A stretch of 64,000 nucleotides of DNA from Streptomyces sp. A3M-1-3 (lineage in GTDB: Bacteria > Actinomycetota > Actinomycetes > Streptomycetales > Streptomycetaceae), in assembly GCF_024213665.1 (NCBI RefSeq), contig NZ_JANAVP010000025.1, positions 1-64,000 on the forward strand, read 5' to 3'. Each line of letters opens with the position of its first letter. The stretch's first letter is position 1. Positions 60,561-64,000 of this stretch are shown piece after piece. The notes beneath the pieces were generated by a model, which saw only the letters and a program-made list of their open reading frames with translations, made no database searches and was not told the DNA's origin. A program made the position numbers and the translations under genes.

Positions 60561-61520
60561 ATGCGTGCCGATCGCAATTTCGCGTACGGCGCCACGGCCG
60601 GCCTGATCGGCGACCTCGTTCTCGGCGACCCCCGCCGAGGGCATCCGGTTGCCGCGTTCGGGCGGGCCGCGGCAGTCGTCGAGCGTGTCCTGTGGCGTGA
60701 CCACCGTGGGTGGGGCGCGCTGCATGCCGTGGTGTGCACCGGGGGCGCGGCCGCCGCAGGTACGCTGGCCGCCCGCGCCGTACGCTCCCGTCCCGCCGCC
60801 CATGCCGCGCTGACCGCCGCGGCGACCTGGGCCGTGGTGGGCGGGACGTCACTGGGCCGCGAGGCAAGGGCAATCGGCGGTGCGCTGGCGGCCGGCGACC
60901 TCGATGTCGCCCGGGAACGCCTGCCCCATCTCTGCGGGCGCGACCCGCAGGCGCTGGACGGCCCTCAGATCGCCCGGGCGGTGGTGGAGTCCGTCGCCGA
61001 GAACACCTCGGACGCGGTGGTCGGCGCCCTGGTCTGGGGCGCAGTCGCCGGCGTGCCCGGACTGGTTGCCTTCCGGGCCGTGAACACCCTGGACGCCATG
61101 GTCGGCCACAAGTCGCCCAGATACCTGCGGTACGGGTGGGCTTCGGCCCGGCTCGACGATGTGGCGGGCTGGCCGGGAGCCCGGCTCACGGCCGTCGCGG
61201 CGGCTCTCGCCGGATCCGACCGCAAGGGGGCGGTACGGGCCTGGCGCGAGGACGCCGCGAAGCACCCGAGCCCCAACGCCGGTCCGGTGGAGGCCTCGTT
61301 CGCCGGAGCCCTCGGCGTACGGCTGGGCGGCACCCTCGCGTACGGCGGCCGTGTCGAGCACCGGCCGGTACTGAACGGCGGCGGCCGGCCCGTGGAAGTG
61401 GGCGACATCGAGCGCGCGGTGAACCTGTCGCGCCGCGTGACGTGGCTGGCCCTGGGCGCGTGTGTCGCGGGCCGGCTCGTCGCCGGCCGGCTGATCGCTC
61501 GACGGAGGAGGACCGCATGA
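60561..61520 (+). CDS. cbiB: Adenosylcobinamide-phosphate synthase CbiB/CobD
   Basis: A 319-residue membrane enzyme that attaches aminopropanol to adenosylcobyric acid. Signatures are GLIGDLVLGDPRRGHPVAAF, SVAENTSDAVVGALVWGAVA, FRAVNTLDAMVGHKSPRYLR, and NAGPVEASFAGALGVRLGGT. Several hydrophobic segments are present. ATG 60561 is chosen; upstream in-frame codons lie in the riboswitch tail. The stop overlaps cobQ (ATGA), so the operon is translationally coupled. Confidence 0.93.
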   Translation: MRADRNFAYGATAGLIGDLVLGDPRRGHPVAAFGRAAAVVERVLWRDHRGWGALHAVVCTGGAAAAGTLAARAVRSRPAAHAALTAAATWAVVGGTSLGREARAIGGALAAGDLDVARERLPHLCGRDPQALDGPQIARAVVESVAENTSDAVVGALVWGAVAGVPGLVAFRAVNTLDAMVGHKSPRYLRYGWASARLDDVAGWPGARLTAVAAALAGSDRKGAVRAWREDAAKHPSPNAGPVEASFAGALGVRLGGTLAYGGRVEHRPVLNGGGRPVEVGDIERAVNLSRRVTWLALGACVAGRLVAGRLIARRRRTA

Positions 61521-63127
61521 GGGGTGGGCGCATGAGCGGTGGTGGACTGCTGGTCGCCGGCACCACGTCGGACGCCGGCAAGAGCGTGGTCACGGCCGGG
61601 ATCTGCCGCTGGCTGGTACGCACCGGGGTCAAAGTCGCGCCCTTCAAGGCGCAGAACATGTCGCTGAATTCGTTCGTCACGCGCGAGGGCGCGGAAATCG
61701 GGCGGGCCCAGGCGATGCAGGCGCAGGCCGCGCGCGTCGAGCCGAGCGCGCTGATGAACCCCGTCCTGCTCAAGCCCGGCAGTGACAGCAGCAGCCAGGT
61801 GGTGCTGCTGGGCAAGCCGGTGGGCGAGATGAGTGCGCGTGGGTTCTTCGGGGGGTCTGGGCCCGCGGCAGAGCCGCAATCGGGCGCAGTGTCCCCCGGG
61901 AAAGCACTGCACGGCGGAAGGCAGGAGGCACTTCTCGGGACGGTCACGGCGTGCCTGGAGGAACTGCGGGGCACGTATGACGCCGTGATCTGTGAGGGGG
62001 CCGGCAGTCCTGCCGAGATCAACCTGCGCCGTACGGACATCGTGAACATGGGCATCGCGCGGGCGGCGCACTTCCCGGTGGTCGTGGTGGGCGACATCGA
62101 CCGCGGCGGCGTCTTCGCCTCGTTCTTCGGGACGACCGCCCTGCTGAGCGCGGCGGACCAGGCGCTGATCGCCGGGTACCTCGTGAACAAGTTCCGGGGC
62201 GATGTCTCGCTGCTGGAACCCGGTCTGGAGATGCTCCGGGGGCTGACCGGGCGGCAGACGTTCGGGGTGCTGCCGTTCCAGCACGGGCTGGGGATCGACG
62301 AGGAGGACGGCCTGCGGGTGTCCTTGAGGGGCGCTGTACGGGAGTCCGTCGTCGCCCCGCCGGTCGGCGAGGACGTCCTGCGGGTCGCGGTGTGCGCGGT
62401 GCCGCTGATGTCCAACTTCACGGACGTCGACGCGCTGGCCGCCGAGCCGGGTGTCGTCGTGCGGTTCGTGGACCGCGCGGAGGAACTCCTCGACGCCGAC
62501 CTGGTGGTGGTGCCGGGAACACGCGGCACCGTCCGGGCACTGGAGTGGCTGCGGGAGCGGGGGCTGGCGGACGCGATCGCGCGGCGCGCGGCCGAGGGTC
62601 GGCCCGTGCTCGGCATCTGCGGCGGCTTCCAGGCGCTCGGTGAGCACATCGAGGACGAGGTCGAGTCGCGGGCGGGGGCCGTGAACGGGCTCGGACTGCT
62701 GCCCGTCCGGGTGCGGTTCGCCGTGGAGAAGACGCTCGCCCGGCCGGTCGGCGAGGCGCTCGGCGAGCATGTCGAGGGGTACGAGATCCACCACGGGGTC
62801 GCCGACGTGCTCGGCGGGGAACCGTTCATCTCTGATGACCAAGGACACAGCCTGGACGGGTGCCGGGTCGGCGACGTCTGGGGCACCCACTGGCACGGGT
62901 CGCTGGAGAGCGACGGCTTCCGGCGGGCTTTCCTGCGGGAGGTGGCCGCCGCCGCGGGTCGCCGCTTCGTACCGGCACCGGACACGTCGTTCGGCACGCT
63001 GCGCGAGGAGCAGCTGGACCTGCTGGGCGACCTCATCGAAGAACACGCCGATACGGATGCGCTGCTGCGGCTGATCGAGTCGGGCGCACCGTCAGGACTT
63101 CCCTTCATCGCACCTGGAGCGCCATGA
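61517..63127 (+). CDS. cobQ: Cobyric acid synthase CobQ/CbiP
   Basis: A 536-residue glutamine amidotransferase amidating four carboxylates of adenosylcobyrinic diamide. The N-terminal ATP-binding domain has GTTSDAGKSVVTAGICRWLV and APFKAQNMSLNS, with IVNMGIARAA and VVGDIDRGGVFASFFGT. The class I glutaminase domain has the catalytic Cys in GICGGFQALGEHIEDE and His in WGTHWHGSLESD. Residues about 112-138 form an odd Gly/Pro/Ala insert (GGSGPAAEPQSGAVSPGKAL) where the family usually has a short Lys-rich helix. ATG 61517 overlaps the cbiB stop. Confidence 0.94.
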   Translation: MRGGRMSGGGLLVAGTTSDAGKSVVTAGICRWLVRTGVKVAPFKAQNMSLNSFVTREGAEIGRAQAMQAQAARVEPSALMNPVLLKPGSDSSSQVVLLGKPVGEMSARGFFGGSGPAAEPQSGAVSPGKALHGGRQEALLGTVTACLEELRGTYDAVICEGAGSPAEINLRRTDIVNMGIARAAHFPVVVVGDIDRGGVFASFFGTTALLSAADQALIAGYLVNKFRGDVSLLEPGLEMLRGLTGRQTFGVLPFQHGLGIDEEDGLRVSLRGAVRESVVAPPVGEDVLRVAVCAVPLMSNFTDVDALAAEPGVVVRFVDRAEELLDADLVVVPGTRGTVRALEWLRERGLADAIARRAAEGRPVLGICGGFQALGEHIEDEVESRAGAVNGLGLLPVRVRFAVEKTLARPVGEALGEHVEGYEIHHGVADVLGGEPFISDDQGHSLDGCRVGDVWGTHWHGSLESDGFRRAFLREVAAAAGRRFVPAPDTSFGTLREEQLDLLGDLIEEHADTDALLRLIESGAPSGLPFIAPGAP

Positions 63128-64000
63128 GCACCGTGCTGTTGCTGTCCACCGCCGATACGGACCTGCTGGCGGCGCGGGCCTCCGGCGCGCCGTACCGCAT
63201 CGGCAATCCGACCCGGATCGACGTCGCGGCGGAGCTGCCCGCGCTGGTCGAGGGGGCCTCGGTGGCCGTCGTACGGCTGCTGGGCGGCAAGCGGGCCTGG
63301 GAGGACGGGCTCGCCGCCCTCAAGGCGTCCGGGATTCCGACCGTGCTGCTGGGCGGCGAGACCGTACCGGACGCGGAACTGATGGCCGAGTCGTCGGTGC
63401 CCGCGGGCGTGGTCGCCGAGGCGCTGCGCTACCTCGTCGAGGGCGGCCCGGCGAACCTGGTCGAGCTGGCCCGGTTCCTGTCGGACACCGTGCTGCTGAC
63501 CGGAGAAGGCTTCGATGAGCCGCAGAAGATGCCCGAGTGGGGGCTGCACGGCGAGCGCACGTACACGGAAGGGCGGCCGACCGTCGGTGTGCTGTTCTAC
63601 CGGGCGCACCACCTCTCGGGGAACACGGCCTTCGTCGACACGCTGTGCGACGCCATTGAGGCGCGCGGCGCCAACGCCCTTCCCGTGTACTGCGGTTCGC
63701 TGCGCGGCGCCGACGCGGAGCTTTACGAACTGCTGGGCCGGGCCGACACGCTGATCGCCACCGTGCTCGCGGCGGGCGGTACGCGCGCTTCGGACGCGTC
63801 CGCCGGCGGCGACGACGAGGCGTGGGACATCGGCGCGCTCGCCGACCTCGACGTGCCTGTCCTGCAGGGCCTGTGCCTGACGTCCTCGCGCGCCGCGTGG
63901 GACGAGTCGGACGCGGCCCTCTCCCCCATGGACGCCGCGATGCAGGTCGCGATCCCCGAGTTCGACGGGCGGCTGATCACGGTCCCCTTCTCCTTCAAGG
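63124..64000 (+). CDS. cobN: Cobaltochelatase subunit CobN (5' part, cut by window end)
   Basis: The first 292 codons of a large protein starting MSTVLLLSTADTDLLAARAS, in the ATGA overlap with the cobQ stop. The motifs PTVGVLFYRAHHLSGNTAFV and LPVYCGSLRG are typical of the N-terminal region of CobN/magnesium-chelatase H subunits. The complete family protein is about 1200 residues, so most lies beyond 64000. It catalyses ATP-dependent cobalt insertion into hydrogenobyrinic diamide together with CobS/CobT-like partners not present here. Confidence 0.9.
   Translation, partial: MSTVLLLSTADTDLLAARASGAPYRIGNPTRIDVAAELPALVEGASVAVVRLLGGKRAWEDGLAALKASGIPTVLLGGETVPDAELMAESSVPAGVVAEALRYLVEGGPANLVELARFLSDTVLLTGEGFDEPQKMPEWGLHGERTYTEGRPTVGVLFYRAHHLSGNTAFVDTLCDAIEARGANALPVYCGSLRGADAELYELLGRADTLIATVLAAGGTRASDASAGGDDEAWDIGALADLDVPVLQGLCLTSSRAAWDESDAALSPMDAAMQVAIPEFDGRLITVPFSFK

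Overview
The window is high-GC actinobacterial DNA and almost certainly a Streptomyces chromosome. It carries a short chaplin, a streptophobe-type membrane protein, an Asp23/AmaP envelope-stress cluster, a Gbn-like nucleoid protein, the fabG-fabI and tldD-pmbA pairs, and many GTG starts with four-base stop/start overlaps. From memory, the order chpE, serB, fabI/fabG, tldD/pmbA, tyrS, moaA, gbn, pitH2, cob follows the core region of Streptomyces coelicolor around SCO1790-SCO1850. Most of the window is therefore conserved core with small strain-specific changes.

Layout. 1-377: leader and promoter region of an rRNA operon that is transcribed leftward out of the window. 378-9941: DNA repair glycosylase, Spo0M, a PEBP-family protein, HNH nuclease, TSUP permease, NfeD plus an SPFH protein, an ABC ATPase, chaplin ChpE and a two-component system. 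10122-19977: SDR plus QueA-like pair, a secreted lytic transglycosylase, a double-FHA ABC exporter, a streptophobe protein, SerB, a SixA-like phosphatase, and a very small membrane protein behind a CynX/NimT permease. 21377-31128: FadR-type regulator, fabG-fabI, tldD-pmbA, tyrS, small membrane proteins and moaA. 31318-45666: acetate-type symporter with its DUF485 partner, subtilisin-like protease, alcohol dehydrogenase, sterol-desaturase-like enzyme, a NACHT-LRR STAND NTPase beside a truncated TetR gene, DEDDh exonuclease with a BRCT-like tail, SURF1 and a GH15 enzyme. 46046-49075: Asp23/AmaP cluster. 49142-60131: enoyl-CoA hydratase, Gbn, ABC-F, zinc metallopeptidase, hydrolases, aldolase and the PHO-box-preceded pitH2 operon. 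60265-64000: cobalamin riboswitch followed by cbiB-cobQ-cobN, the last cut by the window end.

The most likely accessory element is the NACHT-LRR gene at 37361-40498. It has the architecture of bacterial STAND immune proteins and lies directly upstream of a headless C-terminal TetR remnant, a scar that suggests insertion or recombination. Other sequence-level oddities are: (1) a 37-codon ORF wedged between tldD and pmbA with ATGA coupling on both sides, produced by duplication of the gene junction; (2) a decayed second copy of the fabI 3' end; (3) a low-complexity insert inside CobQ encoded by hairpin-forming GC-rich DNA; (4) a probable CG-dinucleotide frameshift near the end of a PQQ-propeller-like gene; (5) a small ORF containing a perfect 24-bp palindrome upstream of gbn.

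I saw no tRNA gene, CRISPR array, insertion sequence or prophage. All functions are from reading motifs by eye and from family knowledge; no database search was possible.
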